The position numbers and the translations under genes are program-made. A stretch of 59,024 bases of DNA from Anaerolineales bacterium. GTDB taxonomy: Bacteria; Chloroflexota; Anaerolineae; Anaerolineales; Villigracilaceae. Below, in pieces: positions 16,849 through 26,899 of this stretch. Location: NCBI GenBank assembly GCA_017985935.1, contig JAGNWT010000014.1:1-59024 (forward strand), in the 5' to 3' direction. Below the pieces are notes generated by a model. It was not told the DNA's origin and searched no databases. It saw only the letters and a list, made by a program, of their open reading frames with translations. Positions within the stretch are counted from its first letter, which is position 1. Every line of letters starts with the position of its first letter.

Positions 16849-16877
16849 GTGTGGCGCTTTCTCCGCCTTTCAGGTGA

Positions 16878-16906
16878 TTGCATGGCTTGTTCGGGGTCGG
16901 TACAAT
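16878..16906 (+). promoter_or_regulatory. Promoter of the small membrane-protein gene
   Basis: -35 TTGCAT (16878-16883) and -10 TACAAT (16901-16906) are separated by 17 bases, 23 bases ahead of the start codon at 16930. Confidence 0.6.
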
Positions 16907-16929
16907 CAAGAAAAAATTAGAGGTAAATC

Positions 16930-17349
16930 ATGAGACTGAACACAAATAAGGAAGTCTGGATCGCTCGTATCATCGCCTGGGCGCTGATCTCTGCTCTTGC
17001 GTGCGGCATACTTTTTATGAGCACCATGGTGTTGGGTCCTTCGTTGTTCGTGGTACCCGACTTGAATGACAAAGTTGCGCTGGCGGTGTTCTGCCCCGGC
17101 GCTGAGTCCTCTTCCAAGCAGGAGGGCGCATCCACCCCGACCACCAGCAGCCCTTCAGGCACGTATGGTCATACCGTGGAGATCACCTGTTTTTATGAAG
17201 ACGGTAGTACCAGGACCATTCGTAATGAACAGTTCGCGCTGGCATCCATCGGCGGGATGTTTGGCATTGGCGGTCTGATCGGGGTTCTGATCTCCATTCC
17301 GCTCTTCCTGCTGCCTTTCTTTTTGATCCGCAAGAAGAAGGAAAATTAG
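16930..17349 (+). CDS. Membrane protein with two helices and an extracellular Cys-containing loop
   Basis: 139 residues. Hydrophobic helices lie at about 11-38 and 102-133, with a roughly 60-residue loop between them that holds a Ser/Thr/Pro stretch and Cys residues (about 55 and 87). The end is basic (RKKKEN). I recognise no family. AGAGG precedes the ATG, and a matching promoter and a strong terminator bracket it as a single-gene unit. Confidence 0.7.
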   Translation: MRLNTNKEVWIARIIAWALISALACGILFMSTMVLGPSLFVVPDLNDKVALAVFCPGAESSSKQEGASTPTTSSPSGTYGHTVEITCFYEDGSTRTIRNEQFALASIGGMFGIGGLIGVLISIPLFLLPFFLIRKKKEN

Positions 17350-17363
17350 AGAAATGGTTGGCG

Positions 17364-17400
17364 AACAAAAAGGGCAATCCATTGGATTGCCCTTTTTGTT
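17364..17400. terminator. Bidirectional terminator
   Basis: A perfect 17-bp stem (17364-17380 with 17384-17400) with a 3-base loop and A/T-flanked arms. It separates convergent genes and its right end touches the stop codon of the minus-strand SH3b gene. Confidence 0.92.
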
Positions 17401-18326
17401 TACGGAGTGAAGTCAATATTGCGGGTGACGCACACTCCCTTTTGACCTGTTTCGGAACATAGTGTGATCGATGCTTCGATCTTATGCCCGACCGGGTCGT
17501 AGTTGAATGGCGGCGCGCTGAGCAGGTAGGTGTCGCCTGGGGCGATCTTGTCCCGCGTGAAGGTTTCAAGGCAGCCATTCCTGTCTGTGAAGCCGTCGTT
17601 GAGTTGGGCATTCGTCACCCCGCTGACCGTATCCTTGACCGAGATGAAGATCGAGCGGAAGTTGACCGTGCCGTTATTCCGCAGTTTGATCTCCGCCCAC
17701 CAGCTTCCGCTGCAAGTATCCTTGCTGACGTACTCAGCTTTGAAGGACGGTGACGGCGTGGCGGTGAATGTGGGTAAAGGTGTGAAGGTGGGAGTGGGCG
17801 TCGGCGGCGGAGTGTAGACCGGCAGCTGCATGAACGGTCCTGTCAGTATGGCGTATTGCCCCCACACCCAGCAAAATTCCGGGCTGGTATCGGGGTTGCG
17901 GATGTACCAATAGTTATTGGTCGCGTCGCGCCCGAAGACCTCGGCGGTTTCTCCAAGCAGCAATGCGCCGACCATGTCATACACCTTGCCGGGTCCCATG
18001 CGGCAGTTCGTTGGCACAGTTACGCTGATCAACGGGACGGTGGGTGTGAAGGTGAATATGGCTGTGGGTGTGAGCGTTTCGGTCGGTGTGGCTGTGGGCG
18101 GCTCAGGTGTGAACGTGGATGTGACGGTCGCTTCGAGGCTGGGGGTGGATGTTGCAGACTCGGCATCGAGGGTCAGCGCCGCAACCACGGTCTGCGCGAT
18201 GACCGTATTGAGCGCTCCGGGAACTTCTGTATTTGGGGCGGGAGTGGCGATGCCGGGGGTGGCGCACGCCAGGCTTGCGAGCAATAATGCCATGAGCGGG
18301 AATGAAATTTTGTATGAGCGTTTCAT
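17400..18326 (-). CDS. SH3b lipoprotein with C-terminal CARDB-like domain
   Basis: 308 residues. A signal peptide has its lipobox at 'LASLAC' (Cys about 21). A Thr/Pro linker follows, then an SH3b domain (about 100-165; 'NCRMGPGKVYDMVGALLLGE', 'YWYIRNP...FCWVWG'). A second TPTP linker leads to a beta domain (about 200-308) with 'CSGSWWAEIKLRNNGTVNFRSIFISV', typical of CARDB/FxLYD-like adhesion modules. AAGGAA upstream fixes the ATG at 18326; an in-frame start at 18425 would delay the signal peptide by 33 residues. It is a paralogue of the protein at 6184-6891. Confidence 0.85.
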   Translation of the reverse strand: MKRSYKISFPLMALLLASLACATPGIATPAPNTEVPGALNTVIAQTVVAALTLDAESATSTPSLEATVTSTFTPEPPTATPTETLTPTAIFTFTPTVPLISVTVPTNCRMGPGKVYDMVGALLLGETAEVFGRDATNNYWYIRNPDTSPEFCWVWGQYAILTGPFMQLPVYTPPPTPTPTFTPLPTFTATPSPSFKAEYVSKDTCSGSWWAEIKLRNNGTVNFRSIFISVKDTVSGVTNAQLNDGFTDRNGCLETFTRDKIAPGDTYLLSAPPFNYDPVGHKIEASITLCSETGQKGVCVTRNIDFTP

Positions 18327-18388
18327 ATCTTGTTCCTTGTCTTGGATCACATTGAATCCGTAGACGGTTGAGAAGGGCGGCTTGTTCC

Positions 18389-19192
18389 CTATTTGTTCCA
18401 GACCAGCCAGCCTTTGCTCAGCCATTTTTTACGCAGGTCGATCTTGTATCCCTTGGCGGCGAGACTTTCGACCGAAGCGGTAAACCATTGCCGCAGACCA
18501 AATGTTTTGGCCGCGGATGTTTCTGCGGCGGATCTTTTCCATGCTTCGGTGAAGTCATGGATCTCTTCACCCGGCAGAACATGGTGAATAAAATTCTTGG
18601 GCAGCACGGCTTGAAAGTCGGTGATGTCGAAGCCGGTGCGGAAGTTCGTGCTGAAGATCAGCGCTTCGAACTTCCAGCCGCCCGCCTCTTTGCGGACGAG
18701 GTTCGCCGTCCACAGGCTGCCGAATGGATTCGATGTGCCTTCGATCATCAGCCCGCCCGGCAGGACATACTGCGCGAGCGTCTCGTAGGATGGAGCGAAA
18801 TCCTTTTCTTCGTATTGGCGCAGGACATTAAAGGCGCGGATCAACCTGACCCTTTCGCCGGGTTGCAAAGGCAGGTTGAATCCGCCCAGCCGAAAGTGAG
18901 TGATCTTGTCCGCGTAGGGCAGCGCCGCTTCGACTCGCTCTTTGTCGATCTCCACGCCGAGGATGGGAAGATCTGGATTCAACTTTCTGAATCGCGCGGC
19001 GCTTTCGAGGGTGGTGCGGGCGTCAAAGCCGTAGCCAAGATCAACAAAAAATGAATCAGCGAACAGGCTGTCGGTCCGGGTGAGGATCGCAGGCTCGTAA
19101 AGCAGGATGAAATTATCGACCCGCCGCAGTCTGTTCGAAGCGGTCTTGCCGCGGGTGGGTAATCCGATCGGTCTTTTGCTGGCTGGCTTCAT
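18389..19192 (-). CDS. Class I SAM-dependent methyltransferase-like protein
   Basis: 267 residues. Motif I is 'FFVDLGYGFDARTTLE' (about 47-62), followed by an acidic strand end 'LGVEIDKERVEAA' (motif II, about 77-90) and 'IRAFNVLRQYEE' as motif IV. The basic N-terminus ('RPIGLPTRGKTASNRLRRVD') suggests nucleic-acid or other polyanion binding. The substrate is unknown. It lies 65 bases downstream of rpoC on the same strand, but the rpoC terminator stands between them, so it may have its own promoter or depend on readthrough. Confidence 0.8.
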   Translation of the reverse strand: MKPASKRPIGLPTRGKTASNRLRRVDNFILLYEPAILTRTDSLFADSFFVDLGYGFDARTTLESAARFRKLNPDLPILGVEIDKERVEAALPYADKITHFRLGGFNLPLQPGERVRLIRAFNVLRQYEEKDFAPSYETLAQYVLPGGLMIEGTSNPFGSLWTANLVRKEAGGWKFEALIFSTNFRTGFDITDFQAVLPKNFIHHVLPGEEIHDFTEAWKRSAAETSAAKTFGLRQWFTASVESLAAKGYKIDLRKKWLSKGWLVWNK

Positions 19193-19205
19193 ACACCTTC
19201 ATTAT

Positions 19206-19243
19206 ACAAAAAGAAGGACGACCTTTTCAGATCGTCCTTCTTT
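19206..19243 (-). terminator. rpoC terminator
   Basis: A 12-bp perfect stem (19210-19221 with 19232-19243). The A-rich sequence on its left (19206-19212) reads as a U run on the minus strand. Confidence 0.85.
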
Positions 19244-19257
19244 GATTTCATTTTGTC

Positions 19258-22200
19258 TTACGCGTTGATGTCTGGGAGGTTGGACCACTGCGTGGCGTTG
19301 TTCTGCACCTTTTCATCTGCGAAGCGCCCGTGGATAAAGCCGGTTCCCGCGGGGATGAGCTTGCCGATGATGACGTTCTCCTTCAAGCCGTAGAGCGGGT
19401 CGGTCGTGGAGCCGATGGCTGCGCTTGCCAACACCTTGATGGTGTGCTGGAAGGATGAGGCAGAGAGGAAGGAGTCGGTGCTGAGGGAGGCCTTCGTGAC
19501 GCCGAGCAGAACTTCCTGCGAGCGGGCGGGCTGCTTGCCTTCGGCGACCAGCGCTTCGTTGATCTTGCGGATCTCGAGGCGGTCCACCGCGTCGCCGGGA
19601 AGGTAACGGGTATCGCCGGGGCGGGTGACCTGCACCTTGCTCAACATCTTGCGGATGATGACTTCGAAGTGCTTGTCGTGGATGTTCTGACCCTGTGAGC
19701 GGTACACCTTTTGAACCTCGGTCATCAGATACATCTGGCAGGCGTCGCGTCCCTGGATCTTCAACACGCGATGCGGGTTGAGCGAGCCTTCCGTGAGGGG
19801 CTGTCCGGCTTCCACGTGGGTGCCGGGTTTGACGAGCAGGCGGGAAGTGTTGGGGATCTCTTCCATGACTTCTTCGCGCTGTTCGTAGGAGACGATGATC
19901 TTGCGGTCTTTCTTTTCGACAGCCACACGTCCGGCGTGCTGGGCGATGATGGTGGATTTTTCCTTGGAGGCGAGAATGTCGCCAGCCTGCACTTCCGCTT
20001 CATCCTTGACGACAAACTTCCAATCTTCAGGAATGGCGTATTCATCGTGAACCATTTCAGCGTGCTCAATGCGGACTTCGCGCATGTCTGCATATTTCTC
20101 AGACGGTTGAACGAAGATCATGCCGCTGATCTCTGCCACGATCGCTTCGCCCTTCGGCATCTTGCGCGCTTCGAAGATTTCTTCCACGCGGGGGAGACCC
20201 GTGGTGATGTCAGACGCGCCAGTGGAGGCCACACCGCCGGTGTGGAAGGTGCGGAGCGTGAGCTGCGTACCGGGTTCACCGATGGATTGAGCCGCCACGA
20301 TACCAACTGCCGAACCCAACTCGACCATTTCACCGCGCGCGAGGTCAATGCCGTAGCATTTGGCGCAGATGCCGTGGTTGAGCTGGCAGGTCATCGGTGA
20401 GCGCAGCTTGATCTCAGACACGCCAGCGTTTGCGATCTTGCGCGCCAGTTCGTGGGTGATGACCTCGTTGTATTCTGCGAGGATCTCGCCGGTCTTCGGG
20501 TCGAGCACGCGCTCGGCCACGAGACGGCTGTACATGCGGCTCATCATGGACTGTCCAGCCACATCGTCTGTGCTGCGGATCCACACACCTTCGTGTGTGC
20601 CGCAGTCGTGTTCGTTGATGATGATGTCTTGTGCAATATCCACAAGGCGGCGGGTCAGATAACCGGCGTCCGCTGTGCGGAGGGCGGTATCGGCCAGACC
20701 CTTACGGGCACCGTGCGTGGAGATGAAGTATTCCTGAGCGGTCAGACCTTCGCGGAAGTTCGAGCGAATGGGCATCGGGATGATACGACCGGAGGGGTCA
20801 GCCATCAAACCACGCATACCAGCCAACTGCGAGATGGTGGAGAAACCACCCTTCGTGGCGCCGGATGTAGCCATGGTCGAGAGGTTGCCATCCGGATCCA
20901 TGTGCTTCTTCACAGCCATACCGACCTTGTCGGTGGTTTCCTGCCAAATCTGAATTTCGCGTTCATTCTTTTCCTGCTCGGTGAGCAGACCGCGGCGGAA
21001 GTCACGGAGAACCACTTCAACGGCCTTGAGAGCTTCGTCGATGATTCCCTTGCGTTCCGGCGGGATGGAGATATCTGCAACAGCCAGGGTAGTGCCTGAG
21101 CGGGTGGCGTATTCGAAACCAATGCTCTTGATCGCATCAGCGACATCGGTTGTGACAACCTGTCCGCACAGTTCGTACACTTCGGCGATCAGGTCCTTCA
21201 CGCCGCCCTTTTCAAGTTTCTCGTTGACGAATTGCACTTGTTCGGGCAGAACGCGGTTGAATAATACGCGTCCCACGGTGGTGTTGATCACACGGTACTC
21301 AGCCTCGGGCAGGCGGTCACCTTTGTCGTCGTACCAGGTCCTGGCGCGGAATTTGATCTCAGTGTGGACTTCAACCTGATCGAGCGCGTAAGCGAGTTCG
21401 ACCTCGTCCATGCTGGCGAAGGCACGTCCATCACCCTTGTGATTGGCTTTCTTTTCCATGGTCAGGTAGTACACGCCCAACACCATGTCTTTGGAGGGGG
21501 AGATGATCGGCTCGCCGTCTGCGGGCTTGAGCAGGTTCTTGGAAGCGAGCATCAGATCGCGGGCTTCGCCGACCGCCTTCAAGGAAAGCGGAACGTGCAC
21601 AGCCATCTGGTCGCCGTCGAAGTCCGCATTGAAAGCGGTGGTGACGAGCGGGTGCAGTTGAATGGCGGAGCCTTCCACAAGGATCGGCTCAAAGGCCTGA
21701 ATACCAAGGCGATGCAGAGTGGGCGCACGATTGAGCATGACAGGGCGGTCGCCGATCACGCTTTCGAGAGCTTCCCAAACTTCGGGGCGGTTGCGCTCGA
21801 TCAGACGGCGCGCGCCTTTCACGTTCGCGGCATAATTATTCTGCACGAGGCGTGCGATCACGAACGGGCGGTAGAGTTCAAGAGCCATGCTCTTGGGTAG
21901 GCCGCATTGATTAAGTTTCAGTTTCGGCCCCACCACGATCACGGAGCGACCGGAATAATCCACGCGCTTGCCGAGCAGGTTGCGGCGGAAGCGACCCTTC
22001 TTGCCTTTGAGCATGTCGCTCAAGGACTTGAGTTCGCGGCGTCCGCGGCGGCTGAGGGCCTTGCCGCGCTGGCTGTTGTCGATCAGGCTGTCCACAGCTT
22101 CTTGAAGCATGCGCTTTTCGTTGCGGATGATGACATCCGGCGCGCCGAGTTCGAGCAGTCTCTTCAAGCGGTTGTTGCGGTTGATCACGCGGCGATAGAG

Positions 22201-23502
22201 ATCGTTAAGATCGGAGGTCGCGAAGCGGCCGCCATCCAATTGAACCATCGGGCGCAGATCCGGAGGGATGACCGGCAGAACGGTCAAGATCATCCATTCG
22301 GGGCGGTTGCCCGAGCGGCGGAAGGCTTCCACAACCTTCAGGCGGGTCGTGGACTTCTTGCGCTTCTGCTTGCTCTTGGTGGTCTTGACTTCGTGCCAGA
22401 GTTCTTCAGAGAGTTTGTCGAGGTCGAGGCGTTCGAGAATATCGAAGAAGGCTTCGGCGCCCATGTCGGCGCGGAAGACCTGTCCCCAGCGCTGCTTTAA
22501 TTCGCGATAGCGGATCTCGCTCAAGAATGTGAAGGGGCGAAGCTCCAGGAGCTCGTCACGCAGGCGCGAGGAGTTGTTGGATGACGCTGTGGTTTGGTTT
22601 TCCAATTCACTGCGCAGGGCTTCCATTTCCTGGTCGGCCTGTGCCTTGATGGCGGCAGCCTGTCCCTTGAGGCTGTCCAATTCACGCATCTTGTTGTCGT
22701 TCGATTCACCTTCGAGGGTTTCCAGTTTTCGGGCAACGCTCTTTTGAACGAGAGCGATGTGCTTGCTGTTGACCTTGTCGCCGGCATCGAGGATCTTCTC
22801 GCCGGTCGATTCAAAGACGATGGTCTTCTTTGCGGCTTCGCCCATCTGCTCTTGAAGGATCTTCTCGAGCTTCTGGCCTTCCTTGGTGATCGGTTCCATC
22901 TGTTCGGCGATCTTCTCGTCGTAGTTCTGCTGGAGGGAAGCCTGCTTTTGCTTAAGGTCGGCGATGGTGTGGTCGCGCTTTTGTTTGATCTCGGCGATGC
23001 GTGAGTTCACGCCGGCGGCCTGCTCGCGCTCGGAAACAGAGATCTCATCTTCGAGACGCTGCAAGGCCTTCTTGCGGGCTTCCTCATCCACGTAGGTGAC
23101 GATGTATTGAGCAAAGTACAGCACGCGGTCCAGGTTGCGGCGCGAGATATCCAACAGCATGCCCAATTGTGAAGGGATGCGGCGGGTGTACCAAATGTGT
23201 GCAACGGGGGTGGCAAGGGTGATGTGACCCATGCGTTCGCGGCGAACCGCTGAGCGTGTTACTTCCACGCCGCATTTATCGCAGGTGATTCCCTTGTAGC
23301 GCGGGTTCTTGTACTTTCCGCAATAGCATTGCCAATCGCGGGTGGGCCCGAAAATGGCTTCACAGAACAATCCATCTTTTTCCGGCCGCAAGCGGCGGTA
23401 GTTGATTGTTTCGGGTTTGAGGACCTCGCCGTACGACCATGACATGATCGTTTGCGGTGATGCGAGGCTGATACGGAGTGCGGTTAATCCCTTGGTTTCC
23501 AC
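19258..23502 (-). CDS. rpoC: DNA-directed RNA polymerase subunit beta'
   Basis: 1414 residues. The N-terminal zinc site is Cys59, Cys61, Cys74 and Cys77. The catalytic magnesium loop NADFDGD is at 625-631 (Asp627, 629, 631). The C-terminal zinc site is at 'EHDCG', 'MTC', 'GICAKC'. An insertion of about 150 residues rich in Glu/Gln/Lys and coiled-coil-like lies at roughly 145-325, between the clamp segments. rpoB, normally just upstream, is absent; the upstream neighbour is a penicillin-binding protein on the same strand. AGGAGAG precedes the ATG. A dedicated consensus promoter and a hairpin-rich leader lie in the 275-base gap. Confidence 0.98.
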   Translation of the reverse strand: METKGLTALRISLASPQTIMSWSYGEVLKPETINYRRLRPEKDGLFCEAIFGPTRDWQCYCGKYKNPRYKGITCDKCGVEVTRSAVRRERMGHITLATPVAHIWYTRRIPSQLGMLLDISRRNLDRVLYFAQYIVTYVDEEARKKALQRLEDEISVSEREQAAGVNSRIAEIKQKRDHTIADLKQKQASLQQNYDEKIAEQMEPITKEGQKLEKILQEQMGEAAKKTIVFESTGEKILDAGDKVNSKHIALVQKSVARKLETLEGESNDNKMRELDSLKGQAAAIKAQADQEMEALRSELENQTTASSNNSSRLRDELLELRPFTFLSEIRYRELKQRWGQVFRADMGAEAFFDILERLDLDKLSEELWHEVKTTKSKQKRKKSTTRLKVVEAFRRSGNRPEWMILTVLPVIPPDLRPMVQLDGGRFATSDLNDLYRRVINRNNRLKRLLELGAPDVIIRNEKRMLQEAVDSLIDNSQRGKALSRRGRRELKSLSDMLKGKKGRFRRNLLGKRVDYSGRSVIVVGPKLKLNQCGLPKSMALELYRPFVIARLVQNNYAANVKGARRLIERNRPEVWEALESVIGDRPVMLNRAPTLHRLGIQAFEPILVEGSAIQLHPLVTTAFNADFDGDQMAVHVPLSLKAVGEARDLMLASKNLLKPADGEPIISPSKDMVLGVYYLTMEKKANHKGDGRAFASMDEVELAYALDQVEVHTEIKFRARTWYDDKGDRLPEAEYRVINTTVGRVLFNRVLPEQVQFVNEKLEKGGVKDLIAEVYELCGQVVTTDVADAIKSIGFEYATRSGTTLAVADISIPPERKGIIDEALKAVEVVLRDFRRGLLTEQEKNEREIQIWQETTDKVGMAVKKHMDPDGNLSTMATSGATKGGFSTISQLAGMRGLMADPSGRIIPMPIRSNFREGLTAQEYFISTHGARKGLADTALRTADAGYLTRRLVDIAQDIIINEHDCGTHEGVWIRSTDDVAGQSMMSRMYSRLVAERVLDPKTGEILAEYNEVITHELARKIANAGVSEIKLRSPMTCQLNHGICAKCYGIDLARGEMVELGSAVGIVAAQSIGEPGTQLTLRTFHTGGVASTGASDITTGLPRVEEIFEARKMPKGEAIVAEISGMIFVQPSEKYADMREVRIEHAEMVHDEYAIPEDWKFVVKDEAEVQAGDILASKEKSTIIAQHAGRVAVEKKDRKIIVSYEQREEVMEEIPNTSRLLVKPGTHVEAGQPLTEGSLNPHRVLKIQGRDACQMYLMTEVQKVYRSQGQNIHDKHFEVIIRKMLSKVQVTRPGDTRYLPGDAVDRLEIRKINEALVAEGKQPARSQEVLLGVTKASLSTDSFLSASSFQHTIKVLASAAIGSTTDPLYGLKENVIIGKLIPAGTGFIHGRFADEKVQNNATQWSNLPDINA

Positions 23503-23540
23503 TGGACTCTCTCCTAAGAAAATAGAGTTCGATTCGACTC

Positions 23541-23580
23541 GTCTCTGCGATAGGGCGTGTAGTCAGTCTATCCCAGAGAC
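23541..23580 (-). promoter_or_regulatory. Stem-loop 1 in the rpoC leader
   Basis: 13-base arms (23541-23553 with 23568-23580) pair except for one C-C mismatch, with a 14-base loop. It lies between the predicted transcription start and the rpoC Shine-Dalgarno. Possible role: leader control of rpoC (inference). Confidence 0.5.
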
Positions 23581-23590
23581 AAACAAAGGC

Positions 23591-23623
23591 AAGCGCTTTG
23601 AGAGTTTTCTCAAGCGCTTGCTG
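23591..23623 (-). promoter_or_regulatory. Stem-loop 2 in the rpoC leader (possible attenuator)
   Basis: Arms 23591-23604 and 23611-23623 pair over 13 bases with one bulged T and a 6-base loop. On the minus strand it is followed by a U-rich stretch (CTTTGTTTGT), so it could act as a partial terminator downstream of the rpoC promoter or end readthrough from the penicillin-binding protein gene. Confidence 0.5.
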
Positions 23624-23655
23624 GAAATGACGTGTTTTTTATATCCAACGTAAGG

Positions 23656-23684
23656 ATTATATGCACTCAGGGGATGCGTGTCAA
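23656..23684 (-). promoter_or_regulatory. Consensus sigma-A promoter of rpoC
   Basis: On the minus strand, TTGACA (complement of 23679-23684) and TATAAT (complement of 23656-23661) are 17 bases apart, a perfect match to consensus in both boxes and spacing. The predicted start near 23649 gives a leader of about 147 bases. Confidence 0.88.
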
Positions 23685-23777
23685 GGCTGTTAACTAGTGA
23701 AGAGTCTCTGACTTTAAAGTGCAAATACGCTTCATGCCCGACCCGCCGCCTGCTCTGCCGATTTTGGCAGACTCAAC

Positions 23778-26700
23778 CTATGGGCCGGGAGTTGGTGTTT
23801 CGGTGGGAATCTCGGTTGGCGTGGGAGTCTCGGATGGGGCAATGATCTCGATGGTAGGTGTCTCGCTGGGCGGCACGAAGGTGGGAGTCTGCGTGGGCGT
23901 AGACGTAGGCACGGTGGGAATGGGCAGGCTGAGGTTAAGGGAGATACGCTTTTCCACTTCCGCTTTTTCGCCGAAAAGAGTCAGACGCAGAGAGATGATC
24001 CCGTTCGGCTGGTTGATATTCCAAGTGAACAGGGTGCCATCTTTGACCGGGTTGCTGCTCTCGCTCAGGAGGGTCCATGCATCGGGCTGCGCGCCCAGAC
24101 CGTATTCAAGCACCCATTTTTTAAATCCGCTATCGGCGGCGGCTGAGCCTTTGATTTCAAGTGTGGTGGAGGTGATCACTTCGCCGTCGGTGAGTTTGAG
24201 TTCGATGATGGGTTGCGGGTCGCTGGCGCTGCACTCACGGTCGGGAGCATACCGCGGATGCGCGGGAAGGTTGTTGTTTTCAAGCCAGTCTCGTCCGCCG
24301 CCGCTATCGAGCCAGTCGCGCGCCCATTTGTCGGTGACGTTCAAGACCGTTTCTTCTTCGGTGGGACCTTTGCAAGCATCGGAAGATTCAAGCCCGGTCC
24401 ATAGGTCTATCTTGACCCGGCGCGCAAGATCCTGCCCCGGCCTGAGAGGGGGCTGGTCTGATGCGAAGACTTCTGTGTATTGGTTGTCGCACAGGTTGGA
24501 GGGCTCAGCGCCGGAAAGTTTGCAGACCACTTTATCCATGATGCCGTCAGGACGCTTGAACGAAGAGGGTGCGCCGTTGGTGAGGTAGGGAACCGCAAAC
24601 TCCATGAACTGAGACCAGACGGGCGCCGCTCCACTCAGACCGGATGAGTTGATCATTGGGGTGTAATCGGCATTGCCGACCCAAACCCCTGTGACAAGGT
24701 CAGGGTTGTAGCCCATCGTCCAGTTATCGCGGATGTCGTTGGTGGTGCCTGTTTTGGCCGCGACCGGGAAGGAGAGGTTGAGCGGTGAGTTGGGTCCGAA
24801 CATCAAAGAGCGTGCGTTGTTGTCTGAAAGAATGGATGAGATGAGATACGCGTGCTCGGCGCGGATCACCTGTTCGCCGGGCTGGGGTTGATATTCATAA
24901 ATCACATTTCCCGCAAAGTCGGTGATCTTAAGTATGGAGACCGGCGGTATGCGCTGACCGTTATTGGCGAAGACCGAATACGCGGCGGTCATGTCGAACA
25001 GGCTGACATCGCCTCCGCCCAGCGTGAGCGAGAGTCCGTAGTCGTTGCGAGTCAGGGATGTGATACCGAGTCTTTCGGCCATGCCGATCAACCCGTCTTT
25101 TTGGGGTGTGTTCGGGTCGTCGTAAACGCCGACAAATTCCAGCGCCTTCACTGCGGGGATGTTGAACGAGTTGGAGAGCGCCACGCGCACGGTCATGCCG
25201 CCGTGGAATTTTCCATCGTAGTTGCGCGGTTCATAAGGCGGATTGGCTCCATCGGGGAATTGAGTTGGCACATCCCAAATGAGCGTGGAGGGAGTCCAGC
25301 CTTTTTCAAATGCTGCAGCGTAGGTAAATGGTTTGATGGATGAACCCGGCTGTCGCGTGGGGCTGGTCGCCATGTTGATCTGTCCGGAGATTGCGTCGTT
25401 GTTGAAGTCGGGCGAACCGACCATGGCAAGGATCTCGCCGGTGGACGGGCGGATGGCCACCAGCGCGCCGTTGTGGGTGTTGTTGTCCACCATCGCGGCG
25501 ACTTGATCGGTGACGAGCTGCTGTGCTTTATCCTGCAAGACCGGGTCGAGGGTGGTGTACACCACAAAACCGGAACGGTAGATGGTTTGCGCGTCGTACT
25601 GTTCTTCCAATTGAGCGCGGATGAAGTTCACCCAGTGCGGATACCGTGCATCGAATGACGGCGGGCGGAATGAATAAACCTTCATATCGTTCGCGGCTTG
25701 GGTGGCGGTGATCGGGTCAATGCAGATCGGCGTTTCGCTGTTGCTGACCTTGATGCATCCCTGATCGTTGCTTAAGGTGAACATCAACACCAGCACCTGT
25801 TGTTGACGGATGAGAGTCGGCTCGGGGTTGGTGTAGATGTCGTACACGGCGGGTGATTGCGGCAAGCCTGCCAGGAAGGAGGCTTCACCCATCGTCAGGT
25901 CTTTGGCAGATTTTCCAAAGTAGGTTTCGGCGGCGGCTTGCACACCATAGGCGAGATTGCCATAATAGATCTCGTTGAGATACAGCTCCATGATCTCATC
26001 TTTGGTGTAGCGGCGGGTGATCTCAGCGGCAAGGATGATCTCGCGCGCCTTGCGGGTGACGGTGCGCTGGGTGCGCTCTTCGGGTGAAAGCAGAAGCGCC
26101 CTTGCCAGTTGCTGGGTGATGGTGGACGCTCCGCCGCCCTCTCCGCTGGTGACGTAGTTTTGCCACAATGCGCGGACGATGGCGATGGGGTCAAAGCCAG
26201 GGTTGGTGTAGAACTCCTTGTCTTCGGTGGCGATGGTCGCCGCTACAAGGTTGGGAGAGATCTGCGCCAGCGGAATGTAAGTGCGGCGCCCTGCATCCGG
26301 GTCAAGGATCTCATACAAAGTCTGACCATTGCGGTCAAGGATACGGGTGGTTTCGAATTGCGATGCGCGGTTGCGCAGATCGCTCACATCGGGCAGGGTG
26401 CTGGCGATGGAATAGTATTGATAGACAAAGATGGAGCCCACGCACAACCCGCTGATGACCGCGAGGAATGCCATCGCGATCAAGCCGCGCAGGAAACAAC
26501 CTGAGTTGGCAAAGTAGCGCAGGATGGGGGATGAAGGCTGGTGAAGGGGTTGCGTCCGTGGCTGAGATGCTGGCGCCAGTGAGGGAGGTGTCTGTGGTTT
26601 GGGTTTTGGGTCTCGTCTCTGGTTTGCCGCGGATTGATACGCGGCGCGGGTGACCCGTGTGCCATCCAGATCGATCTCGTCCACGCGGCGTGGAAGCGGC

Positions 26701-26843
26701 ATGTTGTCGCTGTCCAACGGGGGACGGTAAAAGTTGTCTGTTGTGTTGGAGGGAGAGTCCAGGGGCGCGGGCATATATTCCCCCTGTGTTTCTTCTTCAG
26801 ATTTTAGAATTCGGCGTCGTCGGTCGTTGTCTTCGTTGCTCAT
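23778..26843 (-). CDS. Class A (bifunctional) penicillin-binding protein
   Basis: 1021 residues. A long Pro/Arg-rich cytoplasmic N-terminus (1-115) precedes one membrane helix (about 118-142). The glycosyltransferase 51 domain has catalytic Glu207 ('ATEDKEFY') and 'GGASTITQQLAR'. The transpeptidase domain has Ser501-x-x-Lys504 (SSIK), SFN, and KTG at 697-699. A C-terminal beta domain (about 860-975) resembles the PBP1C tail, and the end is a TPT/PTE repeat. It polymerises and cross-links peptidoglycan outside the membrane. It follows the MaoC gene by 56 bases on the same strand, so the two may be co-transcribed. It is longer than typical PBP1a owing to both termini. Confidence 0.96.
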   Translation of the reverse strand: MSNEDNDRRRRILKSEEETQGEYMPAPLDSPSNTTDNFYRPPLDSDNMPLPRRVDEIDLDGTRVTRAAYQSAANQRRDPKPKPQTPPSLAPASQPRTQPLHQPSSPILRYFANSGCFLRGLIAMAFLAVISGLCVGSIFVYQYYSIASTLPDVSDLRNRASQFETTRILDRNGQTLYEILDPDAGRRTYIPLAQISPNLVAATIATEDKEFYTNPGFDPIAIVRALWQNYVTSGEGGGASTITQQLARALLLSPEERTQRTVTRKAREIILAAEITRRYTKDEIMELYLNEIYYGNLAYGVQAAAETYFGKSAKDLTMGEASFLAGLPQSPAVYDIYTNPEPTLIRQQQVLVLMFTLSNDQGCIKVSNSETPICIDPITATQAANDMKVYSFRPPSFDARYPHWVNFIRAQLEEQYDAQTIYRSGFVVYTTLDPVLQDKAQQLVTDQVAAMVDNNTHNGALVAIRPSTGEILAMVGSPDFNNDAISGQINMATSPTRQPGSSIKPFTYAAAFEKGWTPSTLIWDVPTQFPDGANPPYEPRNYDGKFHGGMTVRVALSNSFNIPAVKALEFVGVYDDPNTPQKDGLIGMAERLGITSLTRNDYGLSLTLGGGDVSLFDMTAAYSVFANNGQRIPPVSILKITDFAGNVIYEYQPQPGEQVIRAEHAYLISSILSDNNARSLMFGPNSPLNLSFPVAAKTGTTNDIRDNWTMGYNPDLVTGVWVGNADYTPMINSSGLSGAAPVWSQFMEFAVPYLTNGAPSSFKRPDGIMDKVVCKLSGAEPSNLCDNQYTEVFASDQPPLRPGQDLARRVKIDLWTGLESSDACKGPTEEETVLNVTDKWARDWLDSGGGRDWLENNNLPAHPRYAPDRECSASDPQPIIELKLTDGEVITSTTLEIKGSAAADSGFKKWVLEYGLGAQPDAWTLLSESSNPVKDGTLFTWNINQPNGIISLRLTLFGEKAEVEKRISLNLSLPIPTVPTSTPTQTPTFVPPSETPTIEIIAPSETPTPTEIPTETPTPGP

Positions 26844-26899
26844 GAGACTCTCTTCACCACCTGCCGGTTAACAAAAAGCAGACGGTATCTTGTAACTAC

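Noticed and set aside
17750..18290. Repetitive GTG/GGC-rich DNA, possible tandem repeat or CRISPR-like array
   Set aside because: It encodes Thr/Pro linkers of a lipoprotein; units are irregular and in frame, and no spacers are present.
19711..20400. Plus-strand ORF opposite rpoC
   Set aside because: It lies wholly within conserved rpoC sequence; shadow of codon bias.
23753..23772. Short hairpin after the penicillin-binding protein gene
   Set aside because: The stem is only 6 bp and no U run follows on the minus strand, so I do not call it a terminator.
23778..23930. Low-complexity DNA at the end of the penicillin-binding protein gene
   Set aside because: It codes for the TPT/PTE-rich tail in frame; not a mobile or regulatory repeat.
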